Assembly: GCF_009932555.1 (NCBI RefSeq)
Contig: NZ_BLJO01000001.1
Location: 684,472 to 748,471 of the forward strand
Length of the DNA: 64,000 bases
Reading direction: 5' to 3'
Origin: Steroidobacter agaridevorans
GTDB taxonomy: Bacteria; Pseudomonadota; Gammaproteobacteria; Steroidobacterales; Steroidobacteraceae
Shown: positions 21,801 to 29,912 of the stretch, piece after piece
Position numbering within the stretch: the first letter of the stretch is position 1
How the letters are laid out: every line of letters starts with the position of its first letter
Notes under the pieces: generated by a model
Seen by the model: the letters and a program-made list of their open reading frames with translations, nothing else
What the model was told of the DNA's origin: nothing
The model's database searches: none
Translations under genes and position numbers: made by a program

Positions 21801-21991
21801 CGCTGGTGCTATCGGCCGGTGCGGGCGCGGCCAGTCGCATCGCCGTGGGCACCGGCGTCATGGGCGGCATGATCGCCGCCACGGTGCTCGGCGTATTCTT
21901 CATTCCGGTCCTTTATATGTCCGTGCGACGTTGGCTGACGCGCCGTCCGCCAGGATCGCCGCACGAGAAGTTGGAGACTGCCAATGGCTAG
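18818..21991 (+). CDS. RND efflux pump inner-membrane transporter (AcrB/MexB family)
   Basis: A 1057-residue proton-driven multidrug-type pump of normal size. It opens with the family signature FFIDRPIFSWVIALG and has two porter halves separated by transmembrane blocks. The proton-relay aspartates lie in GILVDDAIVVVENVER, and the second half has GLAAKNAILIIEFA. GTG start 3 nt after the adaptor stop; it overlaps the outer-membrane gene by 8 nt. Substrates cannot be predicted. The sequence is of the HAE-1 (drug) rather than heavy-metal CusA type. Confidence 0.95.
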   Translation: MSPRFFIDRPIFSWVIALGILLAGTLALRSLPIEQYPAIAPPSLTINVTYPGADAATLETNVTQVIEQELNGVEGFLYMSATSRSNGSASITVTFDSGTDIDVAQMDVQNKLRAIEQRLPEEVRRQGVLVNEASSSFLMIVALQSKTGATPSLELGNFAATRVIDELRRVPGVGDIRSFSSEYAMRVWLDPDRLTTYSLSAAEVLAAVQEQNTQSPGGQLGDRPLANHTELNAPILTQNRFTTPEQFASIILRANPDGSTVRLGDVGRVELGAQSYLSDMELNGKPAAGMGIQLSTGANALATAAGVKARLAQLERNFPEDITWAVPYDTTPFISISIDEVVKTLVEAMVLVFLVMFLFLQNWRATLIPTIVVPIALAGACLGLWVLGFSINVLTLFGMVLAIGILVDDAIVVVENVERIMTEEGLPPREATVKAMTQITSAIIGITLVLVAVFVPMAFFPGSTGGIYRQFSLTLTLSIAFSALLALTLTPALCATLLKPERLHSKADSEQAPTRLSRWSARFFGGFNDWFGRVTHRYQGLVGGILGRPLRFLAIFLLLVGLTLLLFTRLPGSFLPAEDQGAIITVVQAPPGATVDRTNEAIDQVQGFYRGQPQTRSIIFIRGFSFFGQGQSNAMAFVSLTPWDERPGAQNNALTIVGKANAALSQVKQALIFTLNPPSIPSLGVAAGFTFKLQDRAGLGQEALLNARNKILMAASQSPLLTAVRPEGQADSPQLRVLIDRVKARALGLSIADVNATLAISFGSAYANDFSREGRILRVLLQADAPYRMTPEDVLALRVRNTQGEMVPFGAFTTTEWTAGPPQLDRYNGYPAMTISGSPAPGRSTGEAMNEMARLAGQLPEGFDFEWTGISFEEQQAGGQVTALLGLSLIVVFLLLAALYESWTVPLAVLLIVPLGVLGAVLFTMLRGLPADVYFNVGLIAIIGLAAKNAILIIEFALEEEAAGKSTFDATMNAVKLRLRPIIMTSLAFILGMVPLVLSAGAGAASRIAVGTGVMGGMIAATVLGVFFIPVLYMSVRRWLTRRPPGSPHEKLETANG

Positions 21992-23423
21992 GCTTTCCAA
22001 CACAGCCCCCGCATCGCTTGTCATCGCCGGAATGTTCCTCGGTGCGTGCTCACTTGCCCCTCGTCATGTGCGGCCGGAACTGCCGACGCCAGAGCGTTAC
22101 GCGGACAGCTACGTAGATGATCCAGCCGCAGGTACACGAGCGATCGCGCTCGGATGGCGCGATTTCTTTGCCGATCCCCGGCTGGAAGCCTTGATCGCAA
22201 CGGCGCTGAAGAACAATCGGGACTTGACCATCGCGGTCGCGCAGATCGAGGAAGCCCGTGGCGCGTATCGCATTCAGCGGTCCGAGCTTCTGCCGACGAT
22301 CGCGGTCAGCGCCGAAGGCACGCGCAATGGCGCCGGCCCGGAGACCGCCGGTGTGTCGGGCCTGGGACCGATCGGCACGAGCGAAACCTTCGAGCGATAC
22401 TTCCTGGGCGCCGGCATCGCGTCCTTCGAGCTGGACTTCTGGGGTCGCGTTCGCAATCTGTCCCGTGCCGCGCGCGCCGATTATCTCGCCACCGTCGAGG
22501 CAGCCCGAGCATTTCAACTTTCGCTGATCCGCGATGTCGCCTCCGCATACTTCGCGTCGCTGGAAGCCCGCGAGCGACTGGAGTTGGCTCAAGCCACCGT
22601 CGACAGCCGTCGCGAGGGGCTGCGTATCGCGAAGAAACGCCTGGACGCCGGCGTCACCTCCGCTCTGGATTTCCGGCAGGCCGAAACCCTGCTCACTCAA
22701 GCGGAAACGGAGCTCGCGGCGCTACATTTCTCGAAAGCGCAGAGCGAGAACCTGCTCGCCACCCTCATCGGCAGCGCGGCCACCGTGGAGTTGCCCGAGC
22801 CGTTGCCGCTTGCAGAGCAAGCGCGATTGGAAACATTGGCCGCAGGCGTCCCTTCAGACCTGCTGGCGAGTCGACCGGATATCGTGGCCGCCGAGCATCG
22901 GCTACGCGGCGCTCGCGCGAACATCGGAGCGGCGCGCGCGGCGTTCTTTCCTTCAATCACACTGACCGGCAGCTACGGCTTCGCGTCGACGCAGCTGGAC
23001 GAACTGGTCGGCAATGACCGGCGCACATGGTCCTATGGCCCATCGATCTCGCTACCGATCTTTGACTTTGGCGCACGCCGAGGCAACCTGACCGTTGCCG
23101 AAGCACGCGAGAACATCGCGGTCGCCGACTACGAGCGCACGATTCAAACGAGCTTTCAGGAAGTATCGGATGCGCTTGCCGGTCGTAAATTCCTGGCCGA
23201 ACAAGTGAGCGCTCAGGAACGCGCCACACGGGCTCAGCGGCAGCTCGCCGAACTGGCGCGTCGCCGCTATAACGAGGGCGTGGTCGCCTATATCGAGGTG
23301 CTGGATGCGGAGCGGAATCTGTTCTCGGCAGAACAGGCGCTGCTGCAAGTACGTCGCGCCGAAGTCTCCAATCTGGTGACGTTATATATCGCGCTGGGTG
23401 GCGGCCAGATCGAAGCGCGTTAG
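21984..23423 (+). CDS. RND outer-membrane channel lipoprotein (OprM/NodT family)
   Basis: A 479-residue TolC-like outer-membrane factor. Its signal ends at a lipobox (LGACS, Cys22), and two repeats of the family follow, with typical segments WRDFFADPRLEALIATALKN, LLASRPDIVAAEHRLR and YNEGVVAYIEVLDAERNLFSAE. It completes the efflux operon. Its TAG overlaps the TAA of pqqE from the opposite strand by 4 nt (TTAG), so the two operons converge without a spacer or terminator. Confidence 0.95.
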   Translation: MARLSNTAPASLVIAGMFLGACSLAPRHVRPELPTPERYADSYVDDPAAGTRAIALGWRDFFADPRLEALIATALKNNRDLTIAVAQIEEARGAYRIQRSELLPTIAVSAEGTRNGAGPETAGVSGLGPIGTSETFERYFLGAGIASFELDFWGRVRNLSRAARADYLATVEAARAFQLSLIRDVASAYFASLEARERLELAQATVDSRREGLRIAKKRLDAGVTSALDFRQAETLLTQAETELAALHFSKAQSENLLATLIGSAATVELPEPLPLAEQARLETLAAGVPSDLLASRPDIVAAEHRLRGARANIGAARAAFFPSITLTGSYGFASTQLDELVGNDRRTWSYGPSISLPIFDFGARRGNLTVAEARENIAVADYERTIQTSFQEVSDALAGRKFLAEQVSAQERATRAQRQLAELARRRYNEGVVAYIEVLDAERNLFSAEQALLQVRRAEVSNLVTLYIALGGGQIEAR

Positions 23424-24547
23424 GAATACGAGCGCGAATTCTCCGGCCGTCGAAACACCAACGGCGCCTCCGGCACTCTCGTTTCTTGGGCTCGCTCGAC
23501 AGCCGAGACGACCACCCGATGATGCGGGCTCTTCGAACACACCGGATCCGCCGCCGCTGCATCGTGCGCCAGAAGATAAGCCTGGCAGCGACATCCACCG
23601 AAATCCTTCTCCCGCTCCTCGCAACTCGCGCATGGCTCTTTCATCCAGCCCTGACCGCGAAACCGATTGAACGCATCGGAGTCGAACCAGATCTCCTTCA
23701 TGCTCCGCGCCCGAACGTTCGGGAAGCTCAACCCAGGCAACATCCTCGCCGTGTGGCAAGGCATGGCCGTTCCATCCGGCGCAATGGTCGCGAGCGTCGT
23801 GCCCCAGCCATTCACGCATTTCTTCGGCCGTTGCTCGTAGTAATCCGGCACCACGAAGAAGATCTTCATCTTCCCCTTCATCCGCTCGCGCCACGTTTGC
23901 ATCGTCTGCTCCGCCTTTTGCAGCTGCTCGCGCGACGGCAACAGGTGCTCACGATTCAGATGCGCCCACGAATAGTATTGAGTGTTCGCGAGCTCCAGGT
24001 AATCCGCACCCATGCGCACAGCCATGTCGATGATGGTGTCGAGATGGTCGATGTTGAGCCGGTGGATCACACAGTTCACGACCATCGGATAGCCGTGCTC
24101 CTTGATCCACTCCGCGCAACGCTTCTTCAGCTCGAACGTTCTGGTGTGCGACAGGAAGTCATTCATCTCTCGCGTCGAGTCCTGAAACGACAGCTGAATG
24201 TGATCCAGCCCCACTCGTTTCAGCTCGCTCAAACGCTCTCGCGTCAGGCCGACGCCGGAGGTGATCAAGTTCGTGTAGTAGCCGAGCCGGTGCGCTTCAT
24301 CCGCAATCGCCTCGACGTCGTCACGCATCAGCGGCTCGCCGCCCGACAGACCCAGCTGGACCGAGCCGAGCGCCCGCGCCTCGCGCAGCACTCGAATCCA
24401 TTCTTCGGTCGTCAGCTCATCCTCGACCTTCGCGAAGTCGATCGGGTTGTAGCAGAACACACATTGCAGCGGACAACGGTAGGTCAGCTCGAGCAGCAGC
24501 CACAACGGCGGCCCGACCACAGGCGATGTTGTGACGGCCGCGTTCAT
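23420..24547 (-). CDS. pqqE: PqqE, PqqA peptide cyclase (radical SAM)
   Basis: A radical SAM enzyme (375 residues) that, with PqqD, forms the carbon-carbon bond between the conserved Glu and Tyr of PqqA, the first step in making PQQ. The SAM cluster cysteines are C25, C29 and C32 (CPLQCVFC); the C-terminal SPASM cluster cysteines are in KKCVNG, AMPCHTA, PCASCEE, GGCRCQ and DPVCSK. ATG overlaps the pqqD stop (ATGA). Last gene of pqqABCDE; there is no pqqF protease gene here. Confidence 0.97.
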   Translation of the reverse strand: MNAAVTTSPVVGPPLWLLLELTYRCPLQCVFCYNPIDFAKVEDELTTEEWIRVLREARALGSVQLGLSGGEPLMRDDVEAIADEAHRLGYYTNLITSGVGLTRERLSELKRVGLDHIQLSFQDSTREMNDFLSHTRTFELKKRCAEWIKEHGYPMVVNCVIHRLNIDHLDTIIDMAVRMGADYLELANTQYYSWAHLNREHLLPSREQLQKAEQTMQTWRERMKGKMKIFFVVPDYYEQRPKKCVNGWGTTLATIAPDGTAMPCHTARMLPGLSFPNVRARSMKEIWFDSDAFNRFRGQGWMKEPCASCEEREKDFGGCRCQAYLLAHDAAAADPVCSKSPHHRVVVSAVERAQETRVPEAPLVFRRPENSRSYS

Positions 24548-24816
24548 GACTCCGCCGCACTGAGCCAGCCTTGCGCTCGCGCCAGCTGCAGGAAGTGTTC
24601 GATCTCGCCTTGCAGACCGTTGCGATTGAACGTCGACTCCAGGTCCGCCACGATCTCATCGACGCTGCGCATGCCATCGCACCGGCGCAGGATCTCCGCG
24701 GCGCTGGTATTCAGCTTCACCATGCCTTCCGGATACAGCAGCACATACGCGTTCTGCACCGCTTCCCATTGCAGCCGGATGCCCGGGCGAATGCTAGGGC
24801 GGTCCGCTTGGGTCAT
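24544..24816 (-). CDS. pqqD: PqqD, PqqA-binding chaperone
   Basis: A 90-residue peptide chaperone that presents PqqA to PqqE. Family motifs are [23 protein letters not shown], NxSAAEIL and VDEIVADLE. It starts at the ATG at 24816, overlapping the pqqC stop (ATGA), and ends overlapping the pqqE start, so translation of the three is coupled. It is a separate gene, not a PqqC-PqqD fusion: a longer frame across this start is only a shadow of pqqC. Confidence 0.95.
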   Translation of the reverse strand: MTQADRPSIRPGIRLQWEAVQNAYVLLYPEGMVKLNTSAAEILRRCDGMRSVDEIVADLESTFNRNGLQGEIEHFLQLARAQGWLSAAES

Positions 24817-25520
24817 GACTGGACTCCGTAGTGCTGGGCCATGGCGTCGTTCATGGCCCACAGGATGTCGAGCTTGAACTTCAACACCTGCAGCGCCCGC
24901 TGCTGCTGCTCGCGAGTCTTGAAATAAGCCAGCGTCACCGCGAGCCCGTGATTTACATCGCGTTGGGCCAGCGAGACGCGGCTGCGAAAGTATTGCAGGC
25001 CGTCCTGTTCGATCCACGGATAGTGCTCGGGCCACGACGAAAGTCGTTGACGATGAATGGCCGGTGCAAACAATTCCGTGAGCGACGAGCACACCGCTTC
25101 CTGCCACGGCGCCTGACGGGCGAAATTCACATACGCATCGACGGCGAAGCGCACGCCCGGAATCAGGCGAGTCAGCCCTTCGACTTCGGCTCGCTCCAAG
25201 CCAACGGCTTCGGCCAGGCGTAACCAGGCCTCGATGCCGCCCGGATCGTCGCCATGACCGTCGTGATCCAGAATGCGCTCGACCCAGCGGCGCCGCACGT
25301 CCCGATCCGGACAGTTCGCGATGATCGCGGCGTCCTTGCGCGGGATGCTGATCTGATAATAGAAACGATTGGCGACCCAGCCCTGGATCTGCTCGCGCGT
25401 CGCCTGGCCCGAGTTCAACATCACATTGAACGGGTGATAGATGTGATACGCCCGCCCCTGCTCTCGCAGCTGCTGCTCGAACTCCGTCGGGTTCCAAGGG
25501 GCGGCAACGTCGCTGCTCAC
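24813..25520 (-). CDS. pqqC: PqqC, pyrroloquinoline-quinone synthase
   Basis: Cofactor-free oxidase (235 residues) for the last step of PQQ synthesis, ring closure and oxidation of AHQQ. Typical segments are [30 protein letters not shown] and LDHDGH. The real start is the GTG at 25520, overlapping the pqqB stop as GTGA; the open frame runs 147 nt further into pqqB but that part is out-of-frame pqqB sequence. Confidence 0.96.
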   Translation of the reverse strand: MSSDVAAPWNPTEFEQQLREQGRAYHIYHPFNVMLNSGQATREQIQGWVANRFYYQISIPRKDAAIIANCPDRDVRRRWVERILDHDGHGDDPGGIEAWLRLAEAVGLERAEVEGLTRLIPGVRFAVDAYVNFARQAPWQEAVCSSLTELFAPAIHRQRLSSWPEHYPWIEQDGLQYFRSRVSLAQRDVNHGLAVTLAYFKTREQQQRALQVLKFKLDILWAMNDAMAQHYGVQS

Positions 25521-26425
25521 AGCACGATCTCCATACCGTCGTAGGCCACTTCGATACTGTGCGAGCTCAACAGCGCGCGCTCCGGCGAGTCCTCGACCAG
25601 AATCGGATTGGTGTTGTTGATGTGAATCAGGACGCGACGCGTCGTCGCCGGCAGCCGATCGAGCCACTTGATCATTCCGCCGGTCTGCGACAGATGGCCC
25701 ATGTCGGCCGCGCGCTTGTGCGACACGCCCAACCTCACGAGTTCATCGTCGGTCCAGAACGTGCCGTCCACCAGCACGCATTGAGAACTGCACATCAACT
25801 CGAACAGCCCCGAATCGATGTGGGCGACGCCGGGCGCGTAACACAGCCGCCGCTCGGTGCGCAGATCCTCGACCAGCAACCCAATAACATCGCCCGGCTG
25901 AGGAGTACGTGCCGAGTACGGCGGCGGCTTGCCGGGCAACGCGATCGCCTGCCATCGCAAGTCTTCGCTACCTTCGACCGCGAACCATTCGCCTGCCACA
26001 TCGATCCGCCGCCGGTCCACACCGCAGTAGCGCCGCAAGACCTGCAGGATGGGATTGGCCGTCGTCAGATCGTCGAAAGCGCTATCGGTACACCATAGCG
26101 GCCACGGCTTGGTCGCCTCGCGGAGCATGTACAGGCCGGTGGTGTGGTCGATCTGCGAGTCGGTCAGGACGATATTGCGGATGCCGGTATCGCGATACGC
26201 GCGGCCCGGCTGCAATTGAGGATTGGCATGCAGTTGCGCCAGGATATCCGGCGAGGCATTGACCAGCGTCCAGGCGGTTTCATCCGCGCCGCGGATTGCG
26301 ATGGACGATTGGGTGCGCGGGCGGGCGTTCAGCTCCTCCCGACGCACGCCTCCACAATTGGGGCAGTTGCAGTTCCATTGAGGAAAGCCACCGCCCGCGG
26401 CAGCGCCTAGAATTCGTATGTGCAT
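25517..26425 (-). CDS. pqqB: PqqB, PQQ biosynthesis hydroxylase of the metallo-beta-lactamase fold
   Basis: A 302-residue protein with the family opening [20 protein letters not shown] and a zinc-binding CNCPNCGG. Work on the family assigns it hydroxylation of a diaminotyrosine-type intermediate. It has [11 protein letters not shown] in place of the classical HxHxDH, as usual for PqqB. The ATG at 26425 matches the conserved N-terminus; an ATG at 26473 would overlap pqqA. Confidence 0.96.
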   Translation of the reverse strand: MHIRILGAAAGGGFPQWNCNCPNCGGVRREELNARPRTQSSIAIRGADETAWTLVNASPDILAQLHANPQLQPGRAYRDTGIRNIVLTDSQIDHTTGLYMLREATKPWPLWCTDSAFDDLTTANPILQVLRRYCGVDRRRIDVAGEWFAVEGSEDLRWQAIALPGKPPPYSARTPQPGDVIGLLVEDLRTERRLCYAPGVAHIDSGLFELMCSSQCVLVDGTFWTDDELVRLGVSHKRAADMGHLSQTGGMIKWLDRLPATTRRVLIHINNTNPILVEDSPERALLSSHSIEVAYDGMEIVL

Positions 26426-26476
26426 CGGCAAGGCGAGGCTCCGGGCCGCCCCGGCAGCCCCGCCCTCATTCAACGA

Positions 26477-26551
26477 TCAACGATGCTCGGCATACATGGT
26501 GATTTCCATGCCCAGACGCAGATCGATGGCCACAGGGGTTTCCCAGATCAT
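26477..26551 (-). CDS. pqqA: PqqA, precursor peptide of PQQ
   Basis: A 24-residue peptide, MIWETPVAIDLRLGM followed by EITMYAEHR. The conserved Glu and Tyr that become PQQ are in E-I-T-M-Y, after the DLRLG recognition region. Its ATG at 26551 has AAGGAG 5-6 nt upstream. It ends 51 nt before the pqqB start and leads the operon. Easily missed because of its size, but the motif and position are unambiguous. Confidence 0.95.
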   Translation of the reverse strand: MIWETPVAIDLRLGMEITMYAEHR

Positions 26552-26625
26552 GGCGACTCCTTGTAGGGACTAAACGTGTCCCAGCCGCACCATGACGCCA
26601 TCCCCTCGCCCGCCGCTACGCGACA

Positions 26626-26655
26626 ATCATGATTCGCGACTCATGATTTTCATGA
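26626..26655. promoter_or_regulatory. Symmetric TCATGA-rich site between pqqA and the sensor kinase gene
   Basis: ATCATGA (26626-26632) and TCATGAT (26641-26647) are perfect 7-bp inverted arms around an 8-bp centre containing TCGCGA. A third TCATGA lies at 26650-26655. The site is about 75 bp upstream of pqqA and 55 bp upstream of the kinase, in the only intergenic space of this divergent pair. It is a candidate operator, perhaps for the NarL-type regulator. Confidence 0.45.
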
Positions 26656-26701
26656 GCGCGGCGTCGGCCATAATTTGCCCGCCCCACCCGAAGGATGGAC
26701 T

Positions 26702-28048
26702 TTGAAACTTCGCACCCACGTCAACCTGATCGTCGCCAGCCTGAGCGCGGCCTTCGTCATCCTGGCCGCGTGGCTGCAATTCGATGGCACCCGACGGGCC
26801 GTGCGCGAAGAAATCGCTGGAGCGAACGTCATTGCCACCCAGCTGCTGACGCGGATCCTGGTCACTTACGATCAACCCGACAACGACGCGTTGCTGACCT
26901 TCCTGCAGCACCTCGGCCGGGTGCGAGCCCACGAGATCTCGGTGCGCAACGCCAACGGGCAAACGATCTATGCGTCCCCGCCCTCGCCCTACAAGGCGGG
27001 ACGCGAAGCCCCGGGGTGGTATTCCTCTTTCATTCTGCCGACCACCCCGGTGCACATCTTTACCCTCGCGAATGGCTCGGAAGTTCGGATCGAGGCGAAT
27101 GCGACCCGCGCCACGCTCGACGGCTGGGATGATTTCGTGCATTTGATGATCGTCGGCGGCATCGCGTTCGCGGTGCTCAACGCTGCGGTGTTCTGGCTGG
27201 TCGGCCGTGCGGTTGCGCCCTGGCCGGTCATCGTCGACGGACTCACGCGCATCGAGCAAGGCGATCTGCGGCATCGGCTGCCGGAGTTGAAAGGCCACGA
27301 AGCCAATATGATCGGCTCGACCTTCAACCGCATGGCAGCCTCGCTCGAAGAGAAACAACTCAGCGATCGCAAGGCCATCGAAGCGGAACAGCGATTGCAA
27401 CAGCGTCGCGAGCTCGATCAACTCATCGAGCAGCGTCTGGATGAGGAACGACGCGTGATCGCGCGCGAGCTGCACGATGAGTTCGCGCAATCGGTGACGG
27501 CGATCCGCAGCTTCGCGGTCGTGATCGCGAACCAACATCCCCCCGAATCGCGCACCGCCGAAGTCGCACGACTCATATCAACCGAGGCCGCGCAACTGTA
27601 CGACGCGATGCACGGCTTGATCCCCCGCCTCGCGCCGCTGAATCTCGATACCCTGGGACTGGCGGAAACGCTTGAAGGCTTCATCCGGCAATGGCAAGGC
27701 CGTCATCCGTCGATTCAGTTCTCGCTGCGCCATGAGCTGCCCACCGAGCTTGGCACCAGCGCCACCCTCGCCGTGTATCGGATCGTGCAGGAGGCGGTGA
27801 TCAATGCCGTTCGCCATGCCCGTCCGACGCAGGTCGACGTGAGCGTCGTGCATTCCGACTCGCATGTTCGCGTGCGCGTGGCAGACAATGGCATTGGCCT
27901 GCCCGAGGACTGGTCGCGCCCCGGACATTTCGGACTGCGAGGCTTGCAAGAGCGAATGGCGATGCTCGGTGGCACACTGACCTTGAACGATCATCCGCCG
28001 CACGGCGTGGAACTGACGGCAGAGATCCCCTTAGGAGCGCACGGATGA
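26702..28048 (+). CDS. Sensor histidine kinase (HAMP, HisKA_3 type)
   Basis: A membrane-bound kinase of about 448 residues. One helix near the N-terminus (NLIVASLSAAFVILAAW), a periplasmic sensor of about 110 residues, a second helix (VGGIAFAVLNAAVFWLVG), HAMP, then a dimerisation/phosphoacceptor helix with RVIARELHDEFAQS (His of ELHDE). The ATPase domain has RIVQEAVINAVRHA and VADNGIGLP. I prefer the TTG at 26702 with GAAGGATGG upstream; a TTG at 26675 would give nine more residues. It overlaps the regulator gene (ATGA) and is divergent from pqqA, so it may control PQQ or alcohol-oxidation genes. Confidence 0.9.
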   Translation: MKLRTHVNLIVASLSAAFVILAAWLQFDGTRRAVREEIAGANVIATQLLTRILVTYDQPDNDALLTFLQHLGRVRAHEISVRNANGQTIYASPPSPYKAGREAPGWYSSFILPTTPVHIFTLANGSEVRIEANATRATLDGWDDFVHLMIVGGIAFAVLNAAVFWLVGRAVAPWPVIVDGLTRIEQGDLRHRLPELKGHEANMIGSTFNRMAASLEEKQLSDRKAIEAEQRLQQRRELDQLIEQRLDEERRVIARELHDEFAQSVTAIRSFAVVIANQHPPESRTAEVARLISTEAAQLYDAMHGLIPRLAPLNLDTLGLAETLEGFIRQWQGRHPSIQFSLRHELPTELGTSATLAVYRIVQEAVINAVRHARPTQVDVSVVHSDSHVRVRVADNGIGLPEDWSRPGHFGLRGLQERMAMLGGTLTLNDHPPHGVELTAEIPLGAHG

Positions 28049-28677
28049 TCAAAGTGCTGCTCGTGGACGATCACACCGTGGTGCGCACCGGCTTCCGGCT
28101 GCTGCTGGAAACTGTCGCGGATGTGCGCGTCATCGCCGAAGCCGACAGCGGTGAGACGGCCTGCGTGCGCTTCGATGAAGACAAGCCCGATGTGGTCGTG
28201 CTCGATCTGTCCATGCCGGGTATGGGCGGCCTCGAGGCGATCCGCCGACTGCGGGCACGTGACAAGGATGTGAAGACGCTCGCGCTGTCCGCGCACGATG
28301 ACGCTATCCATGCGCGGCGTGCTTTGAAGCAAGGCGCACTCGGATTCTTGTCCAAGCGCACCGCTCCCGAGACGCTGATCGAAGCCGTCAGAATGGTCGC
28401 GGCCGGTCAACGTTACATCGATCCCAAGCTTGCCCAGGAACTCGCCCTGGCCGAGACGCTCGGCACCACGACCTTGGTCGATGCGTTGTCTGAGCGGGAG
28501 TTCGAAGTGTTCCTGCGGCTCGCCAACGGCGCGGCAGTCCCGAAGATCGCCGCCGAGCTGAACCTGTCCACGTCCACCGTCGGCACGCATCTCTACAACA
28601 TCAAACAAAAACTGCATGCCGGGAATCAGGCGGAGCTGACGCTGATCGCGCTCCGGGCGGGGCTGATCGAGCGCTGA
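28045..28677 (+). CDS. NarL/FixJ-family response regulator
   Basis: A 210-residue DNA-binding response regulator. The receiver domain has D8-D9, phosphoacceptor D54 (VVLDLSMPGMGG) and K104; the C-terminal LuxR-type helix-turn-helix is at about 145-205 (LSEREFEVFLRLANGAAVPKIAAELNLSTSTVGTH). It partners the kinase it overlaps. The TCATGA palindrome beside pqqA is a possible target. Confidence 0.93.
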   Translation: MIKVLLVDDHTVVRTGFRLLLETVADVRVIAEADSGETACVRFDEDKPDVVVLDLSMPGMGGLEAIRRLRARDKDVKTLALSAHDDAIHARRALKQGALGFLSKRTAPETLIEAVRMVAAGQRYIDPKLAQELALAETLGTTTLVDALSEREFEVFLRLANGAAVPKIAAELNLSTSTVGTHLYNIKQKLHAGNQAELTLIALRAGLIER

Positions 28678-28708
28678 CATTCCGATACAGCGGGCGTTAG
28701 AATCGGCC

Positions 28709-29842
28709 ATGGCCAGACTCTCGCCGAATCTCGCTGGCATTCATTGCTTCGCCTGCGAGACAGCACACGACCCGCAGCAGTTGCTGACTGTCTGTCGCGC
28801 ATGTGGCTTGCCGCTAAGGGTGGATTACAACCTCTCTTCGGTGAACCTCTCGCTGCGGGATCTGCAATCGCGCGAGCCCAGCCTGTGGCGCTATCGCGAG
28901 CTGTTGCCGCTGCTGCCCGGCGATGAGGTGTCGCTGGTCGAAGGGTTGACCCCGCTGCTGCAAGTCGAAGCGAATGTGTGGGTGAAGGATGAGTCGCGCA
29001 ATCCCACCGGCTCATTCAAAGCACGCGGCATGGCGCTGGCCGTTTCGATGGCCAAACATCTCGGCGCGCAGGCCTTAGCTGCACCCTCTGCCGGTAATGC
29101 CGCCGGCGCGCTCGCCGCGTACGGTGCAAGAGCCGGGCTGCCGGTCACGGTGGCGATGCCTGTCGATACGCCGAAAGCTTTCTTCGACGAATGTGAGCTG
29201 TACGGCGCAACCATTCATCGCGTGCAAGGCACGATCGCCGACGCCGGCAAGTTCCTGCGCGAGCACGGCCCGAAAGATGCCTTCGATGTTTCGACATTGA
29301 AGGAGCCCTATCGCATCGAAGGCAAGAAGACCATGGCGTTCGAGCTGGTCGAGCAGTTCGATGGCGAGATTCCCGACGTAGTGATCTATCCCACCGGTGG
29401 CGGCACCGGCCTGGTCGGCATGTGGAAGGCGTTCGATGAAATGGAACGCCTCGGCTGGATTCCTCGCGGCCGGCGACCGCGATTCGTGTCGGTGCAATCC
29501 GCCGGCTGCGCGCCAGTCGCCAAAGCGTTCCTTGAAGGCAAGGATCGCACCGAGCCCTGGCCCAATCCCCACACTCACGCCTACGGATTGCGCGTGCCGA
29601 GCCCGATCGGCGGATTCATCTGCGTTCGTGTTCTTCGCGAGTCGAATGGCGCCGCCGTCATGGTTACCGACGAAGATGCCGATGCAGCGACGCGGCAACT
29701 CGCGAGCCGCACCGGCATCGACGTGTGTCCCGAAGGCGGCGCGGCGTGGTCGGCGCTACAAACATTGCGTGCCTCGAGAGTCATTCGCGATGCAGACCGG
29801 GTCGTTGTGTTCAATACGGGCACGGGCTTGAAATACCGCTGA
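28709..29842 (+). CDS. thrC: Threonine synthase
   Basis: A PLP enzyme converting O-phosphohomoserine to threonine. It has 377 residues with an N-terminal zinc-ribbon-like segment (C13, C16, C29, C32), PLP lysine K104 in NPTGSFKARG and phosphate-binding Gly run PTGGGTG. This is the shorter, plant/archaea-like class with a zinc ribbon, not the longer E. coli-type class. No other threonine pathway gene is adjacent, so it is probably a single-gene unit. Confidence 0.88.
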   Translation: MARLSPNLAGIHCFACETAHDPQQLLTVCRACGLPLRVDYNLSSVNLSLRDLQSREPSLWRYRELLPLLPGDEVSLVEGLTPLLQVEANVWVKDESRNPTGSFKARGMALAVSMAKHLGAQALAAPSAGNAAGALAAYGARAGLPVTVAMPVDTPKAFFDECELYGATIHRVQGTIADAGKFLREHGPKDAFDVSTLKEPYRIEGKKTMAFELVEQFDGEIPDVVIYPTGGGTGLVGMWKAFDEMERLGWIPRGRRPRFVSVQSAGCAPVAKAFLEGKDRTEPWPNPHTHAYGLRVPSPIGGFICVRVLRESNGAAVMVTDEDADAATRQLASRTGIDVCPEGGAAWSALQTLRASRVIRDADRVVVFNTGTGLKYR

Positions 29843-29912
29843 GCGCTGGGCTGCGAGAGAGGGAGCGGCAAGCATCCCTCGCCGCGTACTGATCGCGCTG
29901 ACCTGGCCGAGC

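Noticed and set aside
23420-23423. Possible terminator between the efflux operon and pqqE
   Set aside because: The stop codons overlap by 4 nt and no hairpin is visible at the junction.
24544-25497. Minus-strand frame of 317 codons that could look like a PqqC-PqqD fusion
   Set aside because: Only the last 90 codons are pqqD; the rest is pqqC read out of frame. The ATGA junction at 24813-24816 shows two genes.
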